Shown here: positions 25,296 through 34,952 of the stretch, piece by piece | How positions within the stretch are numbered: the first letter of the stretch is position 1 | Layout: each line of letters starts with the position of its first letter | Source: Bradyrhizobium sp. CCGE-LA001 | Lineage (GTDB): Bacteria > Pseudomonadota > Alphaproteobacteria > Rhizobiales > Xanthobacteraceae | DNA length: 64,000 nucleotides | Direction of reading: 5' to 3' | Assembly: GCF_000296215.2 (NCBI RefSeq) | Contig: NZ_CP013949.1 | Coordinates: forward strand, 186,001-250,000 | Program-made: the position numbers and the translations under genes | The notes under the pieces: model-generated | Database searches by the model: none | Told to the model about the DNA's origin: nothing | What the model saw: only the letters and a program-made list of their open reading frames with translations

Positions 25296-26162
25296 ATGAG
25301 CGTCATTGACGAGCCGCAGCAAGAACAATCCGGCCAGGAGCAGCCCGAGGTGCCGCATGGCCACCCGCGCATACTGGCGCTGGCCAATCAGAAGGGCGGT
25401 GTGGGGAAAACAACCACAGCGATCAACCTCGGCACGGCGCTCGCTGCGATTGGTGAGCGCGTCCTGATCGTCGATCTCGATCCGCAGGGCAACGCTTCGA
25501 CCGGGCTCGGCATCGATCGCCGCAGCCGCTCCTGCTCGACCTATGATGTCCTGATCGGTGAAGCGCCTCTGCGTGAAGCGGTGGTTTCGACTGCAGTGCC
25601 ACGGCTGCACATCGCGCCCTCGACCATGGACCTCTCAGGCCTCGAGCTCGAGCTCGGCACCACGCCCGGCCGCGCCTTCAAGCTGCGCGATGCCATCGGG
25701 GCGCTGAACAACAACGTCTCGCCCGATGCGGACTACACCTATGTGCTGATCGACTGTCCACCCTCGCTCAACCTGCTCACGGTGAACGCGATGGCGGCGT
25801 CCGATGCGATTCTGGTGCCGCTGCAATGTGAGTTCTTCGCGCTCGAAGGTTTGTCGCAATTACTGCAGACGGTGGAGCAGGTGCGCTCGACGCTCAATCC
25901 GAATTTGTCGATCCACGGCATCGTGCTGACCATGTTCGACTCGCGCAACAACCTCTCGAATCAGGTCGTCGCCGACGTCCGCCAGTTCATGGGCGAAAAG
26001 GTCTACAAGACCATGATCCCGCGCAACGTGCGCATCTCCGAAGCGCCGTCCCACGGCAAGCCGGTGCTGGTCTACGATCTCAAATGCGTCGGCAGCGAAG
26101 CGTATCTGCGGCTCGCCACCGAAGTGATCCAGCGCGAGCGCGAGCTGCGCACGACGCATTGA
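25296..26162 (+). CDS. parA: Chromosome partitioning ATPase ParA
   Basis: A 288-residue deviant Walker ATPase that drives origin segregation together with ParB-parS. The P-loop KGGVGKTTT is at about residues 34-42 and the Walker B-like DLDPQGN follows. I chose the ATG at 25296 rather than a TTG two codons upstream. It lies 29 bp after rsmG and 147 bp before parB, with a palindromic repeat between. Confidence 0.96.
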   Translation: MSVIDEPQQEQSGQEQPEVPHGHPRILALANQKGGVGKTTTAINLGTALAAIGERVLIVDLDPQGNASTGLGIDRRSRSCSTYDVLIGEAPLREAVVSTAVPRLHIAPSTMDLSGLELELGTTPGRAFKLRDAIGALNNNVSPDADYTYVLIDCPPSLNLLTVNAMAASDAILVPLQCEFFALEGLSQLLQTVEQVRSTLNPNLSIHGIVLTMFDSRNNLSNQVVADVRQFMGEKVYKTMIPRNVRISEAPSHGKPVLVYDLKCVGSEAYLRLATEVIQRERELRTTH

Positions 26163-26169
26163 TGCTGCC

Positions 26170-26258
26170 GTAGGGTGGGTTAGCCGGAGGCGTAACTCAC
26201 CACTGTCTATCTCTGTGGAAACAGAAGAGGTGGGTTACGCTTCGCTAACCCACCCTAC
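26170..26258. repeat. Palindromic repeat between parA and parB
   Basis: Exact 15-base inverted ends, GTAGGGTGGGTTAGC at 26170-26184 and GCTAACCCACCCTAC at 26244-26258, enclose a second inner inverted pair (GTGGGTTACGC-like). It splits the parA-parB operon and could affect relative expression or mRNA stability. Confidence 0.85.
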
Positions 26259-26309
26259 GATTGAAATTTAGTTCTGGAGTGCTGCACCGTGAATCCAAGG
26301 GAGCTGGCG

Positions 26310-27197
26310 ATGGCCGACGAAGCGCGTTCGCGACTGGGCCGGGGTCTTGCAAGTCTGATCGGGGATGTCGGCGGCGAGGCTCAGCACGTCGATCGTCCGC
26401 GCGCGCAGCGCAAGGTGCCGATCGAATTCATCAAGGCCAATCCGCGCAACCCGCGCCGCACCTTTTCGGACACCGAGCTCAAGGAGCTCTCCGAGTCCAT
26501 CAAGCAGCACGGCGTGATCCAGCCGATCGTGGTGCGTCCGGTGAAGGGCGCGCAGGACCGCTACGAGATCATCGCCGGCGAACGGCGCTGGCGCGCTTCG
26601 CAAATGGCCGGCCTGCACGACGTCCCGATCGTGCCGGTCGACATCAGCGACAGCGACGCGCTGGAATTCGCGATCGTGGAAAACGTGCAGCGCGAAGACC
26701 TCAACCCGCTGGAAGAGGCGCAGGGCTATCACGCGCTCGCCAACGAGTTCAAACGCAGCCAGGACGACATCGCAAAGGTCGTCGGCAAGAGCCGCAGCCA
26801 TGTCGCCAACATGATGCGGCTGACCAAGCTGCCGGCCGAGGTGCAGGCCTTCATCGCAACCGGCGAACTGACCGCCGGCCACGCCCGCGCCCTGATCGGC
26901 GTGCCAGATCCGCTCGGCGCCGCCAAGCGCATCGTCGCGGAGGGCCTCAATGTCCGCCAGGCCGAGGCGCTCGCGCATGAAGAGGGCGTGCCCGAGCGCA
27001 AGCCGCAGAAGGCGCGCAGCACCGGCGCCAAGGAAAAGGATCCCGACACGATCGATCTCGAAAAGCGCGTCAGCGACGCTCTCGGCCTCAAGGTCACCGT
27101 CAACCACCGCGACCCCGGCGGCTCCGTGCAGATCAATTATAGCAACCTCGATCAGCTCGATGAGGTGATGAAGCGGCTCGCAAAGGGCGGGCTGTAG
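26310..27197 (+). CDS. parB: Chromosome partitioning protein ParB
   Basis: A 295-residue CTPase clamp that loads at parS. It starts with the ParA-interacting segment SRLGRGLASLIGD. Box II (GERRWRA) at about residues 90-96 is the CTP-binding signature, and the helix-turn-helix follows (KVVGKSRSHVANMMRL, about 155-170). The C-terminal dimerisation domain ends the protein. I chose the ATG at 26310 because AGGGAGCTGG precedes it; a GTG at 26289 is an alternative. Confidence 0.96.
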   Translation: MADEARSRLGRGLASLIGDVGGEAQHVDRPRAQRKVPIEFIKANPRNPRRTFSDTELKELSESIKQHGVIQPIVVRPVKGAQDRYEIIAGERRWRASQMAGLHDVPIVPVDISDSDALEFAIVENVQREDLNPLEEAQGYHALANEFKRSQDDIAKVVGKSRSHVANMMRLTKLPAEVQAFIATGELTAGHARALIGVPDPLGAAKRIVAEGLNVRQAEALAHEEGVPERKPQKARSTGAKEKDPDTIDLEKRVSDALGLKVTVNHRDPGGSVQINYSNLDQLDEVMKRLAKGGL

Positions 27198-27220
27198 TCG
27201 TCATTCGCATTCTGTCACCC

Positions 27221-27314
27221 TCACCCTGAGGAGCCGCGAAGCGGCGTCTCGAAGGGCGAGGGCCCGGGCCTTTCATCCTTCGAGACGCGCAAGAGCGCGC
27301 TCCTCAGGATGAGG
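27221..27314. repeat. Palindromic repeat, CCTGAGGAG...CTCCTCAGGATGAGG type
   Basis: An imperfect 94-bp hairpin with arms ACCCTGAGGAGCCGCG and CGCTCCTCAGGATGAGG around GTCTCGAAGG / CCTTCGAGAC inner arms. Two further copies lie at 33005-33136. Confidence 0.8.
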
Positions 27315-27323
27315 TTCTACCAC

Positions 27324-27410
27324 CGTCATTGCGAGCGCAGCGAAGCAATCCAGAATCTTTCCGCGGAGGGATTCTGGATTGCTTCGTCGCTTACGCTCCT
27401 CGCAATGACG
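27324..27410. repeat. Palindromic repeat, CGTCATTGCGAG...CTCGCAATGACG type
   Basis: An 87-bp near-perfect hairpin whose arms include AAGCAATCCAGAATC and GATTCTGGATTGCTT. It ends 15 bp before the holA stop and, with the preceding element, fills the convergent parB-holA gap. A degraded copy is at 22311-22397. Confidence 0.85.
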
Positions 27411-27425
27411 TGGCGAGACCGGGGC

Positions 27426-28454
27426 CTATCCCCGCCGCTTTGCATTCGCCGCGATCGCCATCAGCGTGCGCTGGGCAATGGCCGGGGCGAGGGAGGCCTG
27501 CTTGCGGGTGTCGAGCGCGGCGGTCGCGAGCTGCTCGATGATGGCAGCGAGCCGGGCCGGGCTGAAGTTGCGCAGCGCGGTCTCGACCGCCGGCTTTCGC
27601 GAAAAATGCAGGCGCGGATAGCCGCTGTCGAGCACGGCCGAAGCCGGCGTGCCGTCGGCGATCGCGAGCGCCGATTTGTGCAGCCACGCGGCCTGGCGCT
27701 GCGCCGCCGAAATGATCACGCCGGGATAGGTGCCGGCAATCATGGCCTTGGCGAATTCGGTCTCGACGATGTCCGGTCGGCCAGCGAAAGCACCATCGAC
27801 GATGGGATCGAGCTTCAGCTCGGAGGCATCGGCGACGACGGCCATCACGTCATCAAGCGTGATCTCGCCTTTGCCATGCGCATAGAGCGTGAGCTTGCGC
27901 AGCTCGTTGCGGGAGGCCTGGCGGTCGCCGCCGAGGAACGACATCAGCGCCGCGCGCGCGTCCTGCGCGATGCGCAGATTGGCAATGCGGAGCTCGTCGT
28001 CCATCAGCTTGGCAAGGTCGCGTTCGGTGTCGGGATAGCAGCCGATCGCAACCGCCGTCTTGGCTTTCTCGCAGGCCTTGCGCAGCGGTGATTCCGGGCG
28101 CAGCTCGCCGGCCTCGATCACGATGCGGCAATCCTTCACGTTCATCTCGGCCAGGGTGTCGACGCCGCTGGCAAAGCTGCGAGAACCGGCGCGAATGCGG
28201 ATGGCACGACGGCCGCCGAACAGCGGCACCGTCATGGCTTCGTCGACGAGGCGTGATGGCTCGGCAGAGAGCTCGTCGCCGTCGAGCTTCACCAGTGCGA
28301 ACGGATCGTTGGGATCGTCGACGGCGGAGGCGATCAGTGCCTCGGCGCGCTCGCGCACGAGGCCCGCGTCAGGACCGTAGAGCAGGATGATCGGTCGTCC
28401 CGCATCGGGGCGGGCGAGGAAGGCGTCGATCTCTTTTCCGCGCAGCGCGACCAT
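27426..28454 (-). CDS. holA: DNA polymerase III delta subunit
   Basis: A 342-residue clamp-loader subunit that opens the sliding clamp. The N-terminal VALRGKEIDAFL start and the LLYGPDAGLVRERA segment are typical of alphaproteobacterial HolA; the non-functional ATPase fold and C-terminal collar domain fit the length. It sits on the minus strand downstream of lptE and leuS, the usual leuS-lptE-holA order. Confidence 0.93.
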   Translation of the reverse strand: MVALRGKEIDAFLARPDAGRPIILLYGPDAGLVRERAEALIASAVDDPNDPFALVKLDGDELSAEPSRLVDEAMTVPLFGGRRAIRIRAGSRSFASGVDTLAEMNVKDCRIVIEAGELRPESPLRKACEKAKTAVAIGCYPDTERDLAKLMDDELRIANLRIAQDARAALMSFLGGDRQASRNELRKLTLYAHGKGEITLDDVMAVVADASELKLDPIVDGAFAGRPDIVETEFAKAMIAGTYPGVIISAAQRQAAWLHKSALAIADGTPASAVLDSGYPRLHFSRKPAVETALRNFSPARLAAIIEQLATAALDTRKQASLAPAIAQRTLMAIAANAKRRG

Positions 28455-28468
28455 GTTGCCTCAACGGC

Positions 28469-28579
28469 GTCATTCCGGGGCGGCTCGAACAGCCAAACTA
28501 CGTGCGCAATTGCGCACATGAAAATCTCGATCCGCAATGTCTGGATTCCGGGTTCATGCTTCGCATGCCCCGGAATGAC
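28469..28579. repeat. Palindromic repeat, GTCATTCCGGGGC...GCCCCGGAATGAC type
   Basis: Thirteen-base exact inverted ends at 28469-28481 and 28567-28579 flank an A+T-richer centre that contains a TGCGCAATTGCGCA palindrome. It fills the lptE-holA spacer. Confidence 0.8.
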
Positions 28580-28587
28580 CGCGAGGG

Positions 28588-29139
28588 TCAGGTGCCGGCG
28601 GTGAAGAACGCAGCGAGCCTTGTATTGATGTTCTCGGCGATCTCGTTGGCGGCGCGGTCTTCCGCGTCGCGCAGCGCTCGGTTGCGGGAGAAACGCTGGT
28701 AGGAGCCAGGCATGTCATAGGACACGCGGGCGAACGTGGTGCCGGTCATCACCGACTTGCCGCTGACGACCTCGACCAGATTGTATTGGCAGTCGATGCC
28801 GTAATTCTCGGTGCTCGGCAGGCCGGTGTTGGGATCGACGATCAGGGACGAGCGGGTGGAGTTGAAGCGGATGTCGAGGCGGTGCGTCGGCGGCATGCCG
28901 GTCGCGGTGCCGTAGAGCTTGAAGGCGAGGGCATTGCGGACCTCGACCCCGATGCGCGCGTCGCGGGAGGCGTTGGGCTTGTTGATCGGCGGGAGCTCCA
29001 CCCCCATCAGCTTCTCGCGCAGACCGGGGGTGCCGTCGCCACGTTCGGCATACATCGGCTGGAAGCAGCCGGCCGTCAGCGCCGCCAGGGCGGCGACCGC
29101 CAGCAAGCGGGCTGCGATGCGGAACCTAGCCGACAACAT
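28588..29139 (-). CDS. lptE: LPS-assembly lipoprotein LptE
   Basis: A 183-residue outer-membrane lipoprotein that plugs the LptD barrel for LPS delivery. The signal peptide ends in the lipobox LTAGC, placing the lipidated Cys at about residue 24, followed by the FQPMY segment typical of alphaproteobacterial LptE. Its start overlaps the leuS stop by 14 bp. Confidence 0.9.
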   Translation of the reverse strand: MLSARFRIAARLLAVAALAALTAGCFQPMYAERGDGTPGLREKLMGVELPPINKPNASRDARIGVEVRNALAFKLYGTATGMPPTHRLDIRFNSTRSSLIVDPNTGLPSTENYGIDCQYNLVEVVSGKSVMTGTTFARVSYDMPGSYQRFSRNRALRDAEDRAANEIAENINTRLAAFFTAGT

Positions 29140-31750
29140 TCACGATCCTCTTGGGGACAATGATCACCTTGCGGACGGGCTTGCCGTCCAGGGCCAGCTT
29201 TACCGCATCGAGGGCCAAAACGGCAGCCTCGATTTCCGGATTCTGGGCCAGTGTTGCAACTGTGACCTCACCCCGCTTCTTGCCGTTGACCTGGACCACC
29301 AGGGTCACGCTGTCTTCAACCAGCAAATCGCGTTCGATTTGGGGCCAATTGGCCTCCGAAACCAGCCCACTTTGCCCCAAGGCCTGCCAGCACTCCTCAG
29401 CCAGATGCGGCATCATCGGCGAGAACAGCTGGACCAGGATCTGGCCGGCCTCCCGGATCGCCCAGGCAAGGTCCGGGGTGGGCTGGCCGGGCCGCTGAAG
29501 CACCTCGGACAGCGCATTGGTGAATTCGCGGATATGGGCGAGGCAGACGTTGAAGTGCAGCCGCTCGATGCCGGTCGTGACCTTGTCCAGGGCGCCGTGG
29601 GCAGCCTTGCGCAAGGCGGTGGCATCCGGGCCGAACGAAGCCGGCCGGGTGGCCGGCGCCGTCTTGCTCAGTTCGACGCTGTCGTTCACCAGCCGCCATA
29701 GCCGCTGCACGAAGCGAGAGGCGCCCTGGACGCGTTCGTCGCTCCAGATCACGTCGCGCTCGGGCGGGGAGTCCGACAGCATGAACCAGCGGGCGACGTC
29801 GGCGCCGTAGGTCGCGATGATGTCGTCGGGATCGACCGTGTTCTTCTTCGACTTCGACATCTTCTCGATCGGGCCGATCTGGATGTCTTCACCCGAGGCC
29901 AGCAGCGTCGCGCGACGGCCATTGCCGGCGACCTCGACCTTCACCTCCACCGGCTGCACGTAGGTGCCGTCGGCCTTCTGGTAGGTTTCGTGCACCACCA
30001 TGCCTTGCGTGAACATGCCGGCGAATGGCTCGTCGAGCGCGATGTGCCCCGTCGCCTTCATCGCGCGGGTGAAGAAGCGGCTGTAGAGCAGATGCAAGAT
30101 CGCGTGCTCGACGCCCCCAATATATTGGTCGACCGGCAGCATCCGATTGGCGACCGCAGGCGTCGTCGGTGCCGCCTCGTTCCAGGGATCGGTGAAGCGC
30201 GCAAAATACCAGGACGAATCCACGAAAGTGTCCATGGTGTCGGTTTCGCGCAGAGCCTTAGCCCCGCATTGCGGGCAGGTGACGTGCTTCCACGTCGGGT
30301 GATGGTCGAGCGCGTTGCCTGGTTTGTCGAAAGTCGCATCGTCGGGCAGCTTCACCGGCAGATCGGCATCCGGCACCGGCACGACATCGCATTTGGGACA
30401 ATGGATGACGGGAATCGGGCAGCCCCAATAGCGCTGGCGCGAGATACCCCAGTCGCGCAGGCGGAAATTGACCTGACGCTCGCCGACCGGCGCGTTGCCG
30501 CGCAGTTCGCCTTCCAGCCGTTTTGCGACCTCTTCCTTCGCCGCATCGATGGTCATGCCGTCGAGGAAGCGCGAATTGATCATGCGGCCGTCGCCGTCAT
30601 AGGCGGTGTCGGTGATGACAAAGCTGTTCGGATCCTGCCCTTCAGGACAAACCACCGGCGTGTTGCCGAGATTGTACTTGTTGACGAAGTCGAGGTCGCG
30701 CTGGTCATGGGCGGGGCAGCCGAAGATCGCGCCGGTGCCGTATTCCATCAGCACGAAATTGGCGACATAGACCGGCAGCTTCCAGGACGGATCGAACGGG
30801 TGCACCGCGCGGATGCCGGTGTCGAATCCCTGCTTCTCCGCGGTGTCGATCACCTCCTGCGCGGTGCCGATCTTCTTGATCTCGCCGATGAACGCCGCAA
30901 GCTCAGGGTTCTTCGCGGCCGCTGCCTGCGCCAGCGGATGATCCGCCGAGATCGCCATGAACTTGGCGCCGAACAACGTGTCCGGGCGCGTCGTGAAAAT
31001 CTTCAGCTCGCTCTCGTCGGCCGGCGTCGTCGCCGCATCCAGCGCGAAGCGGATCAGCAGGCCCTCCGAGCGCCCGATCCAGTTGCGCTGCATCAGCCGC
31101 ACCTTGTCGGGCCAGCGGTCGAGCCCGTCCAGCGCGCTCAATAGTTCCTGCGAGTACTTCGTGATCTTGAAGACCCACTGGTTCATCTCGCGCTGCTCGA
31201 CCACGGCGCCGGAACGCCAGCCGCGGCCGTCGATCACCTGCTCGTTGGCGAGCACGGTCATGTCGACGGGATCCCAGTTCACCTTGCGCTTCTCGCGCTC
31301 GGCAAGGCCCGCGCGCAGGAAGTCCAGAAACATCTTCTGCTGGTGCTTGTAATAGGAGGGATCGCAGGTCGCGATCTCCCGCGACCAGTCCAGCGACAGC
31401 CCGATCGAACGGAGCTGCTTCTTCATCGCGGCGATGTTGTCGTAGGTCCAGGCCTTCGGCGCCACCTTGCGCTCGATCGCGGCGTTCTCCGCGGGCAGGC
31501 CGAACGCATCCCAGCCCATCGGATGCAGCACGTTGAATCCCTTGGCGCGCATGAAGCGGGCCAGCACGTCGCCGAGCGTATAATTGCGGACATGGCCGAT
31601 ATGGATGCGCCCAGAGGGGTAGGGGAACATCTCGAGGACGTAGTATTTCGGCCGCGGATCGTCGTTCTTGGAGACGAAGATCGCCTGCTCATCCCAGAGA
31701 CGTTGCCAGCGCGGCTCGGCGTCGCGGGCGTTATAGCGTTCGGAGGTCAT
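29126..31750 (-). CDS. leuS: Leucyl-tRNA synthetase
   Basis: An 874-residue class I aminoacyl-tRNA synthetase. The HIGH motif appears as GRIHIGHVRNY at about residue 50, the CP1 editing domain follows (about 230-430), a zinc-ribbon-like CPKC / CPQC pair lies beyond it, and KMSKSKKN is present near residue 630. I chose the ATG at 31750 (MTSERYNARDAEP); the frame remains open far upstream, antisense to the GGDEF gene, which is coincidence. Confidence 0.97.
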   Translation of the reverse strand: MTSERYNARDAEPRWQRLWDEQAIFVSKNDDPRPKYYVLEMFPYPSGRIHIGHVRNYTLGDVLARFMRAKGFNVLHPMGWDAFGLPAENAAIERKVAPKAWTYDNIAAMKKQLRSIGLSLDWSREIATCDPSYYKHQQKMFLDFLRAGLAEREKRKVNWDPVDMTVLANEQVIDGRGWRSGAVVEQREMNQWVFKITKYSQELLSALDGLDRWPDKVRLMQRNWIGRSEGLLIRFALDAATTPADESELKIFTTRPDTLFGAKFMAISADHPLAQAAAAKNPELAAFIGEIKKIGTAQEVIDTAEKQGFDTGIRAVHPFDPSWKLPVYVANFVLMEYGTGAIFGCPAHDQRDLDFVNKYNLGNTPVVCPEGQDPNSFVITDTAYDGDGRMINSRFLDGMTIDAAKEEVAKRLEGELRGNAPVGERQVNFRLRDWGISRQRYWGCPIPVIHCPKCDVVPVPDADLPVKLPDDATFDKPGNALDHHPTWKHVTCPQCGAKALRETDTMDTFVDSSWYFARFTDPWNEAAPTTPAVANRMLPVDQYIGGVEHAILHLLYSRFFTRAMKATGHIALDEPFAGMFTQGMVVHETYQKADGTYVQPVEVKVEVAGNGRRATLLASGEDIQIGPIEKMSKSKKNTVDPDDIIATYGADVARWFMLSDSPPERDVIWSDERVQGASRFVQRLWRLVNDSVELSKTAPATRPASFGPDATALRKAAHGALDKVTTGIERLHFNVCLAHIREFTNALSEVLQRPGQPTPDLAWAIREAGQILVQLFSPMMPHLAEECWQALGQSGLVSEANWPQIERDLLVEDSVTLVVQVNGKKRGEVTVATLAQNPEIEAAVLALDAVKLALDGKPVRKVIIVPKRIVNVVG

Positions 31751-31942
31751 GGAATCGTTTGGTTTTTCTTGGGTTCGGCCGTCTAAAGACGGCGGACTAG
31801 GCCATAGAAGTCCGCAAGGGGTCAATGGGTTGCCCCAATTCTGGAACCAGCCGGGAGTCCTCCGCATAACTACCGAGGCCGCCGTTGGGGTGTGATTAAG
31901 GCGTCGATGCCAATTTGCGGCCGACAAGGCCGCATTACCACG

Positions 31943-32989
31943 ATGAATTCCAGCTTCGATGATCCCGATTACGACTATGCCGCGTCCATCGCCGGACGGG
32001 CGATGCAGGCCATGGCCGAGCAGCGCATCGCGCCGACCCCGACCAACTTCGCGGTTTGGTACCAATATTTCGCAGGGGGCCACGACGATCTGCGCAATGC
32101 GATCGATCTCCTGATCGACCATAACCGCCCCTTCGATGCCAGAACCAATCAGGACCTGTTCGAGACCTATATCGCGCCCCAGGTGAGTGCCATCGTCGTT
32201 CATACCTCCGAGCGGCTGCATACCCTGATGGGTGCGGCAAAGGAGTTTCTGGCGACCGCGATTGCCGACAATCGCTCCCAGATGCAGGCGATCAGCGAAG
32301 TCGCCGACCAAGGCAAGGCCGGCGTCGATCCGAAGGCGCTGGTCGCCCAGCTCATGAACGAGCTGGCGCGGGCTGCCACCAGGACGACGCGGCTCGAGGC
32401 AGGCTTTGCGGAAAAGACCCGCGAGCTCGACGTGATCCGCGACTCGCTCTCCAAGTCCGAGGAGCGCGCCCGGACCGATACGCTGACGGGCCTTGCAAAC
32501 CGGCGGGCGCTCGATGAATTCCTGCGCAAGGCCCACGCGACCGCCGAATGGGGCGAGCCGCTCAGCGTGCTCCTGCTCGACATCGACCACTTCAAGTTCT
32601 TCAACGACAATTTCGGCCACGGCGTCGGCGACCAGGTGTTGCGGTTGATGGCAAAAGTGTTGCGCGAAAAGGTCCGCGCGCAGGATCTGCCGGCCCGCTA
32701 TGGCGGCGAGGAGCTCATGGCGGTGCTGCCGGACGCCGACCTTGCAGCCGCTGCCGAGATCGCCGAGCGGATCAGGCGTGCGATCGCCGACGCCAGGATC
32801 ACCCGCCGCTCGACCGGCGAGACCCTGCCCAATATCAGCGTGTCGATCGGCGTGGCGCAGTACCGGCAAGGTGAAGCGGTCACCGATCTCATCGAGCGCT
32901 GCGACCGCGCGCTCTATCTCGCCAAGGGCGGCGGCCGTAATCGCGTGGTGACGGAGATCGAGCTCGATCGTGCGGGAGCTGCCGGCTAG
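31943..32989 (+). CDS. Diguanylate cyclase (GGDEF domain)
   Basis: A 348-residue cytosolic protein. The N-terminal part (about 1-170, with TPTNFAVWYQYFAGGHDD) is a helical sensory region common in Rhizobiales cyclases and ends in a coiled coil. The GGDEF domain has the active-site variant GGEEL at about residue 254 and an intact inhibitory I-site RAQD five residues before it, so it should make c-di-GMP with product feedback. I chose the ATG at 31943; a GTG at 31892 is possible. Confidence 0.9.
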   Translation: MNSSFDDPDYDYAASIAGRAMQAMAEQRIAPTPTNFAVWYQYFAGGHDDLRNAIDLLIDHNRPFDARTNQDLFETYIAPQVSAIVVHTSERLHTLMGAAKEFLATAIADNRSQMQAISEVADQGKAGVDPKALVAQLMNELARAATRTTRLEAGFAEKTRELDVIRDSLSKSEERARTDTLTGLANRRALDEFLRKAHATAEWGEPLSVLLLDIDHFKFFNDNFGHGVGDQVLRLMAKVLREKVRAQDLPARYGGEELMAVLPDADLAAAAEIAERIRRAIADARITRRSTGETLPNISVSIGVAQYRQGEAVTDLIERCDRALYLAKGGGRNRVVTEIELDRAGAAG

Positions 32990-33004
32990 CGAATTCCCCT
33001 TCGC

Positions 33005-33136
33005 CATCCTTCGAGACGCCCGCTTGGGCGGGCTCCTCAGGATGAGGACGGGAGTGTGCGGCAGCAGTTTGAACGGGCTAGATGCCGATTAGCCTTATCC
33101 TGAGGAGCCGCGTGAGCGGCGTCTCGAAGGACGAGG
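33005..33136. repeat. Pair of CATCCTTCGAGACG...CTCCTCAGGATGAGG repeats
   Basis: Two copies in inverted orientation (about 33005-33049 and 33093-33136) between the two convergent GGDEF genes. They belong to the same family as 27221-27314 and together could act as a bidirectional terminator. Confidence 0.8.
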
Positions 33137-33143
33137 CGCTTGC

Positions 33144-34844
33144 TCAGCCCGCCGCCAGCATCATTTCCGTCGCGCCGGTCTCGATCGCCTGCACGCCGTG
33201 CTCGACGACGTTGTTGCGGCCGCGGTGTTTCGCGGCGTAGAGCGCAGCGTCAGCGGCTTCGATGAGATCACCGGGACGCAAGGCCTCGTTTGGCTTGGCT
33301 GCGGCAACGCCGATCGAGACCGTGACGATCATGTGGTTCGAGGTGATGTGCGGCAGGCACAATTTCAGCACGGCCGCACGCACCAGTTCGCCGATCTCGA
33401 CGGCGCGATTCACGTCCGTGTTCGGCAAGAGCAGGCAGAATTCCTCGCCGCCATAACGGGCCGCGAAGCCCATCGTGTCTGCTGCGATGCCGGACAGCGA
33501 TTCCCCGAGCCGGGTCAGGCAGGAATCGCCTTCTAGATGGCCATAGGTGTCATTGAAGAGCTTGAAGTGGTCGACGTCGATCATCAGCAGCGCGAGGTCG
33601 CTGCCATATTGCTGCGCGCGCATCCATTCGAAATCGAGCCGGCTCTGGAAGCCGCGGCGGTTGGCGAGACCCGACAGCATGTCGATGGAGGCCATTACCG
33701 TGAGGCGGTCATTGCTCGCGATCAGCTCGCGCTCACGCTGGCTGAGCTGAGCGGCCATCGCATTGAAGGCGCGGGCCAGCGGCACGAACTCGCCAGGCAG
33801 TCGGCTGCGCGCCGCCCGCGCCGACAGATCGCCTTCGCCGAGACGCTTGGCCATGTCCGCCAGCATCTCGATCGGCTTGATCACCAGCTTCTCGGCGGCG
33901 ATCAGCGCACCGAGCAGGACGAACACGACGACGAAGGCGAGCTGCAGATAGGCGGTGCGGATGTCGCGGTTGACCGCAGCGGACACCTTGTCCTCGTCGA
34001 TGCTGGCGATCAGGCGAGCGTTGGTGCCGGCGATACGAATGTAGCTCACTGCACGGCGCGAGCCGTCGGCGGCAAGAAACGACAGCGAGCCTTCGTCCTG
34101 GTCCGAGCGCAGGGCGCGATCGGCGATGGCCGACATCAGCGGCATGTTGTCGAGCGGGCGGCCGACCGCGCTGTGCTGGTCGGCGGGGGCTGCCAGCACG
34201 GTGCCGGCGCTGTCGACCAGAACGGCCGTGATGCCGACGCGACCGCCGAGATTGCTCATGACCTTCGACATCCAGTCGAGATTGACGGTGGCGAGCACGA
34301 CGGCATCGGGAACACCGCTGAAGGCCGACACCGGGTAGACCGCCATGACGGTCGGCGTCGACGCGGGCCGGGACAGGATGAAGTCGCTCAGCACGAAGCG
34401 GCCGGTCTGCTGCGCTTGCAGGAAGTATGGCCGATCGCTGAGGTCGAGACCGACATACATGTTGTTGGTGGCGCACTGGATGCGTCCGTCCTGACCGGCG
34501 ATCAGAAGCGTACGGATCCAGGGCAGGCTCGACGGCAGGCTGGCGCGTAGCACGTCGCAGCTCTTGCTGATGCCGCCGGCGGACGCCCGGATGAAGGCCT
34601 CCGACTTAAGGATGGTCTCGACCGACGAGATCACTTGGCGCTGCGCATCTGCGCTGTGCCTCGCGACGGTGGTGAATTCAGCCGCGGCCTGCGCGATCTG
34701 CTGCGCGCGCGTGTCTTCGAGCGAACGGATGCGCTCGAGCATCAAGGGGGCCACCAGAATCACCGCAAGCAAAGCGAGCCGCGCCCGGATTCCGAGAACC
34801 TGCTTGAGTTTCGCCCGTTTGCGGTTGAGACTGACGCTTGCCAT
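33144..34844 (-). CDS. Membrane diguanylate cyclase with extracytoplasmic sensor and HAMP
   Basis: A 566-residue inner-membrane protein. It has a first transmembrane helix at about 20-38, a periplasmic Cache-type sensor (about 40-295) and a second helix at about 297-317. A HAMP domain (about 318-370) leads into a C-terminal GGDEF domain with active-site GGEEF at about residue 463. No RxxD I-site precedes it, so product inhibition is probably lost. I chose the ATG at 34844 over a TTG at 34862. It converges with the other GGDEF gene. Confidence 0.9.
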   Translation of the reverse strand: MASVSLNRKRAKLKQVLGIRARLALLAVILVAPLMLERIRSLEDTRAQQIAQAAAEFTTVARHSADAQRQVISSVETILKSEAFIRASAGGISKSCDVLRASLPSSLPWIRTLLIAGQDGRIQCATNNMYVGLDLSDRPYFLQAQQTGRFVLSDFILSRPASTPTVMAVYPVSAFSGVPDAVVLATVNLDWMSKVMSNLGGRVGITAVLVDSAGTVLAAPADQHSAVGRPLDNMPLMSAIADRALRSDQDEGSLSFLAADGSRRAVSYIRIAGTNARLIASIDEDKVSAAVNRDIRTAYLQLAFVVVFVLLGALIAAEKLVIKPIEMLADMAKRLGEGDLSARAARSRLPGEFVPLARAFNAMAAQLSQRERELIASNDRLTVMASIDMLSGLANRRGFQSRLDFEWMRAQQYGSDLALLMIDVDHFKLFNDTYGHLEGDSCLTRLGESLSGIAADTMGFAARYGGEEFCLLLPNTDVNRAVEIGELVRAAVLKLCLPHITSNHMIVTVSIGVAAAKPNEALRPGDLIEAADAALYAAKHRGRNNVVEHGVQAIETGATEMMLAAG

Positions 34845-34952
34845 CTTCGCTACCCACCCCAATCAGCCAAGGTAAAGCGAAGGGTTCAAAAACTCTTGCT
34901 TGAACTCGGTAAAATTGGACCTACCTCGGTACGACCACAGCCGATCGATGCC

